Assembly: GCF_900113285.1 (NCBI RefSeq)
Contig: NZ_FOOT01000002.1
Span: 1 to 64,000, forward strand
Length of the DNA stretch: 64,000 nt
Direction of reading: 5' to 3'
Source of the DNA: Pontibacter chinhatensis
GTDB taxonomy: Bacteria > Bacteroidota > Bacteroidia > Cytophagales > Hymenobacteraceae
Below are positions 51,631 through 60,605 of the stretch, piece after piece (position 1 is the stretch's first letter; each line of letters starts with the position of its first letter). Under the pieces are notes generated by a model that was not told the DNA's origin, did not search any database, and saw only the letters and a program-made list of their open reading frames with translations. Both the position numbers and the translations under genes were made by a program.

Positions 51631-54600
51631 TTAGATTTGGCTCAGGTTGATGTACCCGCCCTTATCCGAGATATACTCCAGAAGTTTACGGTAACTCGCA
51701 CTGGAACGCAGCACGCTTTCACAGCCTACCAGCACCACCTGCTTTTTGGCGCGGGTCAAGGAGACATTTAATTTACGGTCTACCATGCCATCATCCGTCA
51801 GGGACTCCAGGAACTGCATCTGCTTGTGGTGGTTAACAGCCAGGGAAATAATGATCACGTCACGTTCGCTGCCCTGGAAGCGCTCCACCGTGTCCACATC
51901 AACCTGCTGCATAATGGCCGGCTCCACATGTCCGCTGCGCTTGATAGTGGCGATCTGTGAACGGTATGGGGTTACGACGCCCACACTATGCTGCGTAAAG
52001 CTGCTGCCATACACTTTGTGGACCGTTTTGATAAAACCGGCAACGATGGCTGCTTCACCCTGGCTCACCTTGGACACGGCCTCCCGTGCCGCCGGCACGA
52101 AGATCAGCCTCGACTTAGCCAACGCCCGCTCGTACTTGTTCTCAGAGTCTATCTTAAACGTATGCTGCTCCTCAAACTGATCCTCCCGGATCGGCTGCAG
52201 TTTATTGCCGTAGTACTCGCTGCTTACATAAGCGCAAATATCGTGGTGCATGCGCCCTTGCCTGGTAAGCATGCCATAGGCCTGGTGCCAGCCATTTGCT
52301 TGGCAGGTGGCCTGCAGACGCGAGAACAGGGAGTTCTTCAGCGACTTTAGATGCAGCGCTAACAACACCTCGTCTTCTACTTTGGTATACTTATCTGCCT
52401 GCGTGACCACGGCTGGCAACTGCTTTTCGTCGCCGATCAGGATGAAGCGCTCAAACAGCGGAAGTATGCCCACCAGGTGCGGCTCCAGCAACTGAGAAGC
52501 CTCGTCCACAATAACGGTATGGAACTTCTTGAACTTAGCCAGCTGGCTGAAGCCACCCAAAGAGGCCTGGGTACTGACAAAGATGCGCGTATTCACAACC
52601 GACTCGTTCAGCTCACTTACCGTTTTCTCCTCGGCCAGTTTATTAAAGCAGTTGGCTGCAGAGCCGCTGCGCGACAGGCGCAGGTGCGGCAGTCCCGCCT
52701 TATCCAAATGGCGGCAGATCTCCTCTACTGCACTGTTAGTGAAGGCCATCACCATGATATTCTCATCGGTGCTATCATGCAGGCTCTGCACCATGTTGCG
52801 CAGCATGTAGGATGTTTTACCGGTACCCGGAGGGCCCTGCAGCAAAAAGTAGTCTTTCGCGCCAAGTGCCCTTTCCATCAGTTCGCGCTGCTCATCAGAA
52901 AGCTCTCCGGACACTTTATACTTCAATGACTCGAACACTGGCGCTTTAAGACCAAACAACAGGTCGCGCTTTGGTTTAGGTGTTTGCAGGAAACAGGCCA
53001 GCGACTTATACATATCATCAAAGCCTTTCTCCATCAGGTCGCGCTCCAGGGCCCAATACGGGTGCTTTTTAAAATAATCCGCATCCATGGTCTTAGAGCG
53101 CAACGCCACAACCACCTCCGTATCCGTGATGCGCTTGATGTTGCACTTCAGGATCTGGTTTTTGACCGCGGCCAACTCGTCTCCCTCCACAAAAGGATAA
53201 AGGATGGTGATATCCCCTTCGCGCAGGTTGCTCATTTTATCCGAAAGCAGGTCTCTTGTCAGGTGCACCTCGCTGCTCTCTGTGAGCCTTGAGAACCGCA
53301 GGTAATCCAGAATAGAGAAGGTGCTGCGCTTATCGGCACGCGCTGATCGCCATAAGGCGGCAAAGCCAGGGGTGCCTTCTACCTCATCGCTCCCGATCTT
53401 GGCCGTGCGCTGCTCCCTGGCCACAAAGCCCACAAAGTCGCGAAAGTACTTCAGCTCATGCGGAGCGGAGTTTCTCATACCGTTCCAGATCCCCTGCAGG
53501 GCCTCTTCGTCAAACTGGGCACGGGCACCGAATTTCTCCGGATTAAAACGCCCCAGCACTTTCTCCGGGCATTCTGCCAGCAGGAAATCATTCAGCACGA
53601 TCAGGTTGCGGAGCGTCATCAGCTCCTGGCGCAACTGCACCGACTCGGCATGGTTACGCAGGGGCTTGCCATCATTCTTACTCCCATTGGAGTAAAGAAT
53701 GGCACTGTCGCCGGAGCGGCCCGGGAAAGTGGACTCGAGCAGCATGTTGTAGCACTGGATCTGCGCTTTGTTGTTTTGCCAAAGCCCGTCATTATAGTTG
53801 AGCCCCGGCACGCTACCGCTCTTCAATTCCACAATGTTCTTGCGCCTGTCTTCGGCAGGGTCCTGAGCCAGCATATCCAGGCGGCCGTGCAGGCCAAACC
53901 TGGTCGAGAAGTAGGTTGGTTCTATCAACAGCTTGTGGTGCTTGTAACGCGCCAGCACCTCGTTGATCACCGCGACATGAGGAGCCGCATCCTGGTACAT
54001 GTCGTTCAAAATACCTGGCACAAACTTCCCACCCTGCTGCGCCACACACAGCAGACCAAAAGCCTGCTCCCCCATGGGCTCATGTCGCACGTCTTTATGC
54101 ACAGAGCCAGGGCTAAGCGCCAGCGTATCCAGGATATTGTTGGCCACGTTACCGAGCATCATCTTGTAGCTTGTCTCCGACTGCTTGAATTTGCCCAGCA
54201 GATAGATGTTCGGGTTGATCCCGTTGCGATCGAAACACTCTGCCAGCTTGGAGGCCTCAATCAGGTAGTCCGGCTCCACCACCATGATGGTGTGCGGTGT
54301 GGTGCTGTAGACATTCTCTGTGCCTTCGTTTAACTGAATATTGTAGAAAGACACATGCGCATACTTACTCAGTCGCTTGCCCACTTCGGCAAAGCAGCTG
54401 CGCCAGAAATCTTTCTGCTCTTTTGGGTTAAACAGGTTAATAATTATATCGCCCAATTCTTCGGCATCGCCACGCAGGGTGGTGCGAAAAGAAGTAGCCT
54501 CCTCGTGCAGCACCTCTACCACCGTCAGCTGCATTTCGCTAACGTGGGTGTGGTTTCGCTTTTGCTTTTGCTTGAAAGTAAGCTCAGGCCGGTTGCTATA

Positions 54601-54978
54601 CTTTGTACTCAGCTCAACTGGTTCCGGTGTGTTTCCGAAATGACTGATAGCCAGCGCCAGAGCTTTCATACCCGTCAGCAGGTCATCATCCGATACGTCG
54701 GCCCCCGCATTGTGCACCACATGATTCGCTCGTACCCGCAGGCCATGTACCTCATCGCGCACCACAGGCGACACATCGTATTTATCAAAGATATAGTTAG
54801 AACGGCTGAAGGTGCTTTTAAAGTACTGGCTTTCCTGGCTGGTAAGCTCTTTAAAAAGCGAGTCCAACACAGCGCGGAGATCTTTGAACTTATCTGTTTT
54901 CTTCGGCCCCTCGGCGGCGTCAATAGCCAGAATCTTATCGTAGTAATACTGTGCGGAATCAGGAGAAAGTATGCTCAT
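51631..54978 (-). CDS. Dna2-like nuclease-helicase with HEPN/DUF4145-like N-terminus
   Basis: A 1115-residue protein with three parts. Residues ~30-115 resemble a DUF4145/HEPN-like helical domain (EVHGLRVRANHVVHNAG). A Cas4/Dna2-type PD-(D/E)XK nuclease lies at about 350-420: HGRLDML with D368 and NIVELKSG with E384-x-K386, then QIQCYNML. The SF1B helicase has GPPGTGKT at 715-722, VIVDEASQLLEPH, LIGDEKQLPAV, GVVTPYRSQIATIK, VERFQGSERDVIIISLA and LNVSLTRAKKQVVLVG. It looks like a stand-alone defence or repair enzyme, comparable in build to nuclease-helicase immunity proteins. It is monocistronic with its own terminator. Confidence 0.82.
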   Translation of the reverse strand: MSILSPDSAQYYYDKILAIDAAEGPKKTDKFKDLRAVLDSLFKELTSQESQYFKSTFSRSNYIFDKYDVSPVVRDEVHGLRVRANHVVHNAGADVSDDDLLTGMKALALAISHFGNTPEPVELSTKYSNRPELTFKQKQKRNHTHVSEMQLTVVEVLHEEATSFRTTLRGDAEELGDIIINLFNPKEQKDFWRSCFAEVGKRLSKYAHVSFYNIQLNEGTENVYSTTPHTIMVVEPDYLIEASKLAECFDRNGINPNIYLLGKFKQSETSYKMMLGNVANNILDTLALSPGSVHKDVRHEPMGEQAFGLLCVAQQGGKFVPGILNDMYQDAAPHVAVINEVLARYKHHKLLIEPTYFSTRFGLHGRLDMLAQDPAEDRRKNIVELKSGSVPGLNYNDGLWQNNKAQIQCYNMLLESTFPGRSGDSAILYSNGSKNDGKPLRNHAESVQLRQELMTLRNLIVLNDFLLAECPEKVLGRFNPEKFGARAQFDEEALQGIWNGMRNSAPHELKYFRDFVGFVAREQRTAKIGSDEVEGTPGFAALWRSARADKRSTFSILDYLRFSRLTESSEVHLTRDLLSDKMSNLREGDITILYPFVEGDELAAVKNQILKCNIKRITDTEVVVALRSKTMDADYFKKHPYWALERDLMEKGFDDMYKSLACFLQTPKPKRDLLFGLKAPVFESLKYKVSGELSDEQRELMERALGAKDYFLLQGPPGTGKTSYMLRNMVQSLHDSTDENIMVMAFTNSAVEEICRHLDKAGLPHLRLSRSGSAANCFNKLAEEKTVSELNESVVNTRIFVSTQASLGGFSQLAKFKKFHTVIVDEASQLLEPHLVGILPLFERFILIGDEKQLPAVVTQADKYTKVEDEVLLALHLKSLKNSLFSRLQATCQANGWHQAYGMLTRQGRMHHDICAYVSSEYYGNKLQPIREDQFEEQHTFKIDSENKYERALAKSRLIFVPAAREAVSKVSQGEAAIVAGFIKTVHKVYGSSFTQHSVGVVTPYRSQIATIKRSGHVEPAIMQQVDVDTVERFQGSERDVIIISLAVNHHKQMQFLESLTDDGMVDRKLNVSLTRAKKQVVLVGCESVLRSSASYRKLLEYISDKGGYINLSQI

Positions 54979-55134
54979 TTGTTTTCGGTTGGCTTGATGT
55001 GGTTGTTGTTAAATTTCATCCTAATATTAGGATATTACAATGTGTGAATTATTAATGAGTATTCAAAACCACTACATAACATAGATTGCATTGGGAGATA
55101 TAAACTATTGATATACAAACAAAAACAATTATTC

Positions 55135-55248
55135 TCAATTATGTTCCTGTTTGGGTATGGTATTATGCCGAAGCCATTGTCTTGCAGCACGTATCTGATC
55201 ACTAAACAGCTTTGAGCTAATAGGTATAAAAGTAAGCGGCTCAGCCAT
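55135..55248 (-). CDS. Possible 37-residue peptide
   Basis: A short frame, MAEPLTFIPISSKLFSDQI followed by a basic end, whose ATG lies 2 bp past the stop of the preceding interrupted gene (…CCTAATCATGG). Coupled translation is possible. The same frame is open upstream for ~30 codons, so it could instead be the frameshifted end of that gene. Confidence 0.3.
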   Translation of the reverse strand: MAEPLTFIPISSKLFSDQIRAARQWLRHNTIPKQEHN

Positions 55249-55250
55249 GA

Positions 55251-55916
55251 TTAGGCTGCTGCCTGAACCTGCTGTACGATATGGCACAATGTAGTGGGGT
55301 TTATACTTTCCATTACCCTGGAAGCACACATAAACAGCTCCTGCACTTTTGGATCAGGCAATATGAGCTGTATGGCTTCGGCCAACCGCAATGGCCATTG
55401 AGACGGTCTATTGTGTAACAACACAAACTCAAAACCGCATTGCCCTTCGATACCTGCTTCGTCAATATCTGAAGAGAATTAATAACATAACAGGCTTAAC
55501 AATACTGGCTGATACCACTCAGGCAGATCTTCTTGATCAGGAGTAAGAGCAGCAGTATAAGCACGTTGGACCGTCACTACCGTTTGCTTCATACTATCGG
55601 ACCAACTTGCGATCCTGATCAGGCCACGGTGTTGCAGCAGGTGTAGCGGTGACGCAGCTACTACCCGGCAGACCTGCTGCCTGAGCAATTCCACGGACCC
55701 GGAGCTTTGCATCTTGGTGGTAAGAAGACGGTAAGCTATCTCGTAGGGTGAGAGCGGCGTTCCCGCATCGTAAAGTATAAAACGAACCTGATGTAGCAGG
55801 CTTTCTTTATCAGGCACCATCATCAAGATTGTTTTGCCCGACAGCTGCAAACCTGCTACCAAAAAAAAGCTCTGAAACAGCTTAATTAAACCAGTAAAAC
55901 CTATCAACATCAGCAA
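55251..55916 (-). pseudogene. Unrecognised gene with in-frame TAA, downstream of the sigma-54 activator
   Basis: The frame begins at about 55916 (or the internal MMVPDKESLLHQVRFILYD) and reads a helical, HTH-like region (GTPLSPYEIAYRLLTTKM) until TAA at 55479-55481. It continues in the same frame as FSSDIDEAGIEGQCGFEFVL and LLHNRPSQWPLRLAEAIQL to a second TAA at 55251. The TAA probably breaks an originally ~220-residue protein. It starts 24 bp after the CARF-sigma54 gene and is likely in its transcript. No family recognised; the winged-helix character suggests DNA binding. Confidence 0.4.
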
Positions 55917-55939
55917 TGATGTGTCAACTCCTGACTTGC

Positions 55940-57415
55940 TTATCCTTCTTCTAATTCTGTTTCTTCTTTTTGCACGCCATAGAGGCGCAGCTTTTTCTTT
56001 AAAGTATTTTTAGAAATGCCTAGTGCCTGTTCTGTATGGGTAAGATTACGATTCTTTAAATGATACACCCTGATGACATGAGCCTTCTCCACATCATCAA
56101 GTAGTAAAGAATGCTCCGCTTCCGGGTACCGCAGGCGTTTAGGCAGATCATTGTAGTTTACGTCCTCATCACAGAATACATACAGCGACTCTACCATGTT
56201 CTCAAGCTCACGCACATTGCCGGGGAAGGTATAGTTTAAGACTGCTGCCAATGCTTCTTTTGTAAACTTCAGCTCTTTAGGTTTAGCAAACTCTGCACGC
56301 TTTACTTTCACAAAGTGCTCAAGATAGAGCTTTACTTCTGACAGTCCTCGATCACACAGGCTTGGCAGCTCCAGCTCGGCTACGGCCAGGCGGTAATACA
56401 GGTCCCAACGGAAGCGTCCTTCCATACACATCTGCTCCAGGGGTGCGTTAGTAGCAGCCACTACACGTACATTTATTTTCTTCAGATCGCCGCCTATTGG
56501 CTGAATCTCTCGTTCCTGCAACACACGCAAAAGCGTCTGCTGCATTTGCGGACTTATATCACCAATCTCATCTAGGAAGATCGTTCCCCCATCTGCCTGC
56601 TCAAACAAGCCGGTACTGTCCTTATCAGCACCGGTAAACATACCTTTTTTATGGCCAAACAGCCGAGACTCCAGCAGAGTATCGGAAAGTGCAGAGCAGT
56701 TTATAGCCAGAAATGGGGCATTGCGGCGAGCAGATTGGTTATGAATATGCCTTGCCAGATGCTCCTTGCCTGTACCGCTCTCCCCGCGTATAAGTACTGT
56801 TACGCGGTCGGTGTGTGCTACCTGTTCAGCCCGTTTATAAACAGACTCTATACTTGGTGTTAATTTAAAATGGCTGTCTGCTTTTGCTCTTGTTGCATGC
56901 ACCTGCTTAATGGTAGCAGCGAGTGGGGCATATCCACTTTCAAGGCTTAATTCTTCGAGCTTGGGCTTCTTATCAGCATGAAACTTACCTTCGCTAGTTT
57001 GAATCAAATGCGTGTTAAGGCCAAGTGACTGATGACACATGAACCAACTAAGCTGCATGATAGAAGTACCCGGCGAGAAAAAAATATCAATCTCATTCTC
57101 AGCTAAGCTAACCAGCAGGCTCTCTACTTTCGGTTTTATCTCTTCTAAACTAATTACATTCTTAAGCTCCAGGAACCTGATCTCAATATTTGCTTTTGAG
57201 TTTAGCTGGTATACAACACTTTTTAGATGCTCAACCCAAAGCTCCTGATCGGCAGATGAGTACAATAAAATATGTTTATCATAGCCGCGAGAGTTGTAAA
57301 AGTGTTGATAGAACTGGTAGTGGGGGCCGTGATTTGCCACTTCCTTAAATCCACCTTTTTCATTCCGTATAAAATCATGATTCTTGGCTACCCAGGATAC
57401 TAGAAGTTTGCTCAT
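55940..57415 (-). CDS. RtcR-like sigma-54 activator with CARF-type sensor
   Basis: A 491-residue protein. Residues ~1-165 form a CARF-like alpha/beta sensor: HILLYSSADQELWVEHL and FFSPGTSIMQLSWFMCHQS (ligand-loop type, SPGTS at 114-118). The AAA+ domain has Walker A GESGTGKE (211-218), Walker B FLDEIGD (280-286) and the sigma-54 loop reading GMFTGA (258-263) rather than GAFTGA. A Fis-type HTH closes it (THTEQALGISKNTLKKKL). CARF domains bind cyclic oligoadenylate or RNA 2',3'-cyclic ends; RtcR controls rtcBA, but no rtcB is present. Instead it faces a DUF4407 operon, which it probably activates. Confidence 0.85.
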   Translation of the reverse strand: MSKLLVSWVAKNHDFIRNEKGGFKEVANHGPHYQFYQHFYNSRGYDKHILLYSSADQELWVEHLKSVVYQLNSKANIEIRFLELKNVISLEEIKPKVESLLVSLAENEIDIFFSPGTSIMQLSWFMCHQSLGLNTHLIQTSEGKFHADKKPKLEELSLESGYAPLAATIKQVHATRAKADSHFKLTPSIESVYKRAEQVAHTDRVTVLIRGESGTGKEHLARHIHNQSARRNAPFLAINCSALSDTLLESRLFGHKKGMFTGADKDSTGLFEQADGGTIFLDEIGDISPQMQQTLLRVLQEREIQPIGGDLKKINVRVVAATNAPLEQMCMEGRFRWDLYYRLAVAELELPSLCDRGLSEVKLYLEHFVKVKRAEFAKPKELKFTKEALAAVLNYTFPGNVRELENMVESLYVFCDEDVNYNDLPKRLRYPEAEHSLLLDDVEKAHVIRVYHLKNRNLTHTEQALGISKNTLKKKLRLYGVQKEETELEEG

Positions 57416-57729
57416 AGCTTAAACTGAAAAATACAGATATGAATTTAGCAAAAGCCGAGGGATGAAAAAATAATACTTGAATATTATAGGTAATATATAT
57501 TATTTCTACATTTGTTACTAACCGGCCTTTGATACTTTCAAATACTGGTTTCAGCTTTTCCCCTTCAGCATACCTGAGTACACAAGCCTGTCACATTCTG
57601 ATATGCCTGTGCAAAGTCAGACACCCACACTTAATAGCTAGGTGGGTAAAAAACGGTTTTGCAGTGCATAGGTGTGCCCTGTAAAAACTGGTATAGAATT
57701 TTGTAACTAACCACTCATAATAGAGTGCT
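57416..57729. other. Divergent promoter region of the CARF activator and the DUF4407 operon
   Basis: An AT-rich 314-bp gap. It must hold both promoters. I looked for the sigma-54 pattern GG-N10-GC and found only poor fits (for example TGGTATAGAATTTTGTA at 57689-57705, spacing off by one). Whether the operon uses sigma-54 cannot be settled by eye. Confidence 0.4.
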
Positions 57730-58335
57730 ATGAAAACATTCTTGAGAAGTATAACCTCATTTTGTAATACTATAAAGTGTCGGATCCACTCTGCACTGCT
57801 TTATGGCAAACACATCATTCTTAGAACCAAGGCAGAAGTTGAATACATAAATCAACTGGATCCAGTATTGTTTACAGGTAACTTCACCTATGCATACTGG
57901 AAGAGTAAAGGTATTTACAAGATAGTTATCAATGCAGGGACTGAAGCTATCATCCTACCTGGGTCAAAAAACAAACAAATTATTTTTATAGATAAGGTTT
58001 CAGACAGACTTGAATTTAAGTTTTATGGCGTGCGTAATACTATTGTAAAAGAATTTACGATTAACGCCTTTAAACTGAGTATTCAGACTCCAGTTGTTGA
58101 AACTGACCTGTTTAGCCAGCCTGCGCAATTACACAGCTCTTTCTTTAGAGAACGATTATGTGCTGAGTTTTCAGAACCTCTGAAGGTCAACAATCTGATA
58201 GCTGATGTAACAATACAACCACCTAAGCTCAACCTTAAAAACATGGATGCTAAAGTCATAAACACAGATTTTAAAATAGCAAACATGGATTTTTCTGTAG
58301 TGTTACCCGAATATACTTCTCAAACTAATAATTAA
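57730..58335 (+). CDS. Hypothetical protein, first gene of the DUF4407 operon
   Basis: A 201-residue protein without a clear signal or membrane segment. The middle (YWKSKGIYKIVINAGTEAI; GSKNKQIIFIDKVSDRLEFK; RNTIVKEFTINAFKLSI) alternates as beta strands and could form an immunoglobulin-like sandwich. The C-terminus has short repeats around NLKNMDAKVINTDFKIANMD. No family recognised. It is 5 bp upstream of the DUF4407 gene and therefore co-transcribed. The gene is AT-rich. Confidence 0.6.
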   Translation: MKTFLRSITSFCNTIKCRIHSALLYGKHIILRTKAEVEYINQLDPVLFTGNFTYAYWKSKGIYKIVINAGTEAIILPGSKNKQIIFIDKVSDRLEFKFYGVRNTIVKEFTINAFKLSIQTPVVETDLFSQPAQLHSSFFRERLCAEFSEPLKVNNLIADVTIQPPKLNLKNMDAKVINTDFKIANMDFSVVLPEYTSQTNN

Positions 58336-58340
58336 TTTAT

Positions 58341-59618
58341 ATGGAATCAGATTTTTACAGAACTCCTAAATCAACTCCTTTAATGCGCTTTTTCTGGAAA
58401 GCAGCCGGTGGTGACAGGTACATTCTTGACCGGGCTACTTATTCTGATCAGATTAAATACATGTGCCTTGGAGGTATAGTGGTGGCTACAGGAGCAATGG
58501 CTGCTCTGGCTGGTGGTTATGCCTTCCATACCATTTTTGAGCCTCGTGGATCCGCTCTTGAAAGGAGTTTTGACATCCCAACAACCTTATTAGCTATAGT
58601 ATTTGGAGCAGTTTGGGGTTTGATCATTTTCAATATTGACCGCTTTATAGTAACCAGCACAGGTAAAGGAGATGGCACTGAAGCTATCACTTGGGGTGAA
58701 TTTAAAAGCGCTTTACCTAGAATTGTTATGGGTGCCATCATCGCTCTTACTATTTCCAAGCCAGTGGAAATTAGAATGTTTAAGACAGAAATTGATGCAA
58801 AACTACATGAAGAACAACTATTACTTAGAAAGGATTATGAAACGCGAACAAGAGAGGGTTATGCGGACCGTATCAAATTAATTGATACTGAATTAGATGG
58901 GTTTGAAGCTGAACGGCATGATTTATTAAGTCGAATCAAAAAGGCAGAACAAGAGCGTACAGACCAACTTCAAGGACGTGCAGGAGCAGGAGCAGGTAAT
59001 GGTCCTTTAGCAAAAGCCTTAGAAAATATTCAAACTGATTTAGAGAAACAGCTTAATAGCTTAGACACAAGGAATGCAGATCGTATAGCTGAGCTTACCA
59101 CTCAAAAGAAAGCCTTACTTGCAGAAATGGATACTGAGTTAGGGAAAAATGAAAAAGTTGCTGCTGGTTTAGATGGTCTTCTAATGAGAATTAAATTAGC
59201 TCATGAAATTTCTGGCCCTTGGATCTCCCTATTCATAACGCTTCTTTTCATGGCGATTGAGCTTACGCCAATCTTCTTTAAGTTAATGCTTATTAAGAGT
59301 CCATACGACTATTTAGAAGAAAATACAAAGGAGTTGATGAAAGCCAAGCAGGGTATTTACATACAGTACAACTACTACAAAGACAAGCAAGGTCTTGAGA
59401 GAGATTTAGTACGCTTTTTAAATGTAGAAAAAGAAATCCTGCAACAGGAAAAGCTACTTGAAACTCAGAAGCGGTTAACAGAATACGCTATTAATAAATA
59501 CGAAGAGCAAATAAAGCGAAAGATTGACGACTCTCCGGAAAGCTTTATTAAAATAGACGCAGGAGATTCTTTTACAACTGCCAAAAAAGCCGAAGCACTT
59601 GATGTAGAAAATGCTTAA
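58341..59618 (+). CDS. DUF4407 membrane protein
   Basis: A 425-residue protein. It begins with MRFFWKAAGGDRYILDRATY, the DUF4407 start. Three membrane segments lie at about 33-58, 80-100 and 130-147 (IVMGAIIALTISKPVEIRMF), then a long coiled coil (150-285) and a fourth segment (about 295-315, FITLLFMAIELTPIFFKLM) with a charged cytoplasmic tail. FNIDRFIVTSTGKG is a family hallmark. The role of DUF4407 proteins is unknown; topology suggests a channel or sensor with a periplasmic or cytoplasmic coiled arm. Operon position implies a complex with the following membrane proteins. Confidence 0.85.
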   Translation: MESDFYRTPKSTPLMRFFWKAAGGDRYILDRATYSDQIKYMCLGGIVVATGAMAALAGGYAFHTIFEPRGSALERSFDIPTTLLAIVFGAVWGLIIFNIDRFIVTSTGKGDGTEAITWGEFKSALPRIVMGAIIALTISKPVEIRMFKTEIDAKLHEEQLLLRKDYETRTREGYADRIKLIDTELDGFEAERHDLLSRIKKAEQERTDQLQGRAGAGAGNGPLAKALENIQTDLEKQLNSLDTRNADRIAELTTQKKALLAEMDTELGKNEKVAAGLDGLLMRIKLAHEISGPWISLFITLLFMAIELTPIFFKLMLIKSPYDYLEENTKELMKAKQGIYIQYNYYKDKQGLERDLVRFLNVEKEILQQEKLLETQKRLTEYAINKYEEQIKRKIDDSPESFIKIDAGDSFTTAKKAEALDVENA

Positions 59619-59630
59619 TCCTTAACCAGC

Positions 59631-60605
59631 ATGCGTCTGACTCTTAACGAATATTTGTGGGTGCTTTCGGGTGATGATTACCGGATAATCAGAAAGTGTA
59701 AGAAATCTGTACAACATACTTTTGCTGGTATAGGTGCTGTAGTGGCTGTTATTGCATTGCTGTGTTTTATTGGCTCTTATTACACCTTCTATAAGGTTTT
59801 CAGTTCGGTTATTCTGGGTATTATGTTAGGGGTTTTCTTCGCCTGGATGATCACTAATATATACCTGCTCATTTTATATACCTTATCAAAAGATGTGCTG
59901 CCCCATAAACCGAGTACAGGCGGTCGCTTGTTCTCTAAAGGCATCAGGTTAGGGTTCGTAATATTTATAGCGGTAATTGTGGCAAAACCTATTGAACTGG
60001 TGGTTTTATACCAGAAAGTTTTGCCTGAGATTGCTGCTTACAAAGCTGAGAAATTAGCTAAATATACTGCCTTAACAGATGAGCATTACCAAGCTGAAAT
60101 AGTGAAGTATGAGATTGAAATCAAAAAAGCGCTGAATAACCCTGATTCAATTTATATAGATCAAATCCAATACTATAAGAAACTAATCGCTTATAGATTG
60201 AGCGAGCGTGATCGCCTGATTGCTGAAATGGAAAAGAAGATTAGCAGATCAAAGTTTTACATTAAAAGCCTGCAGATCTTAAACAGCGAGTTTCCTGCTA
60301 CTTGGGTTGCAACTATAATCGTAGTGGCCTTATTTCTTTTACCTTTTATTCTGAAAAGTTTTATTCCGGAGAATAACGAATACTACATTCTAAATAAAGG
60401 TGTTCAGATGAAGATTGTAACTGATCATTTTAGTGCCTTCAAAAAAGAATATAGCTATGCTTTAAGTCCGCTTACAGAATTTAATGGAGGTAATTATTTT
60501 GCTTTTAGTGAGCCCTACATAGATCCTCCCTTCAACACTATACGCAAATCAGAGAGTCCTGCAGAGTCTGAGTCTAGCCTCAAAAATTTCTTATATCATG
60601 GTTAG
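59631..60605 (+). CDS. Second DUF4407-type membrane protein
   Basis: A 324-residue protein with the same layout as the preceding gene but diverged: MRLTLNEYLWVLSGDDYRII at the start, segments at about 32-52, 56-80 and 103-125 (FVIFIAVIVAKPIELVVLYQ), a shorter coiled region and a fourth segment at about 225-245. The KPIEL motif matches KPVEI of its neighbour, so the two are likely paralogous subunits of a heteromeric complex. It overlaps the next gene by 8 bp. Confidence 0.72.
   Translation: MRLTLNEYLWVLSGDDYRIIRKCKKSVQHTFAGIGAVVAVIALLCFIGSYYTFYKVFSSVILGIMLGVFFAWMITNIYLLILYTLSKDVLPHKPSTGGRLFSKGIRLGFVIFIAVIVAKPIELVVLYQKVLPEIAAYKAEKLAKYTALTDEHYQAEIVKYEIEIKKALNNPDSIYIDQIQYYKKLIAYRLSERDRLIAEMEKKISRSKFYIKSLQILNSEFPATWVATIIVVALFLLPFILKSFIPENNEYYILNKGVQMKIVTDHFSAFKKEYSYALSPLTEFNGGNYFAFSEPYIDPPFNTIRKSESPAESESSLKNFLYHG

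Noticed and set aside
53458-54333. 291-codon plus-strand frame inside the nuclease-helicase gene
   Set aside because: Antisense to an intact 1115-residue protein with full helicase motifs; composition is His/Arg/Gln-rich without domains.
57416-57729. Sigma-54 promoter for the DUF4407 operon
   Set aside because: No GG-N10-GC match with good flanks; the best candidate, TGGTATAGAATTTTGTA, has the wrong spacing.
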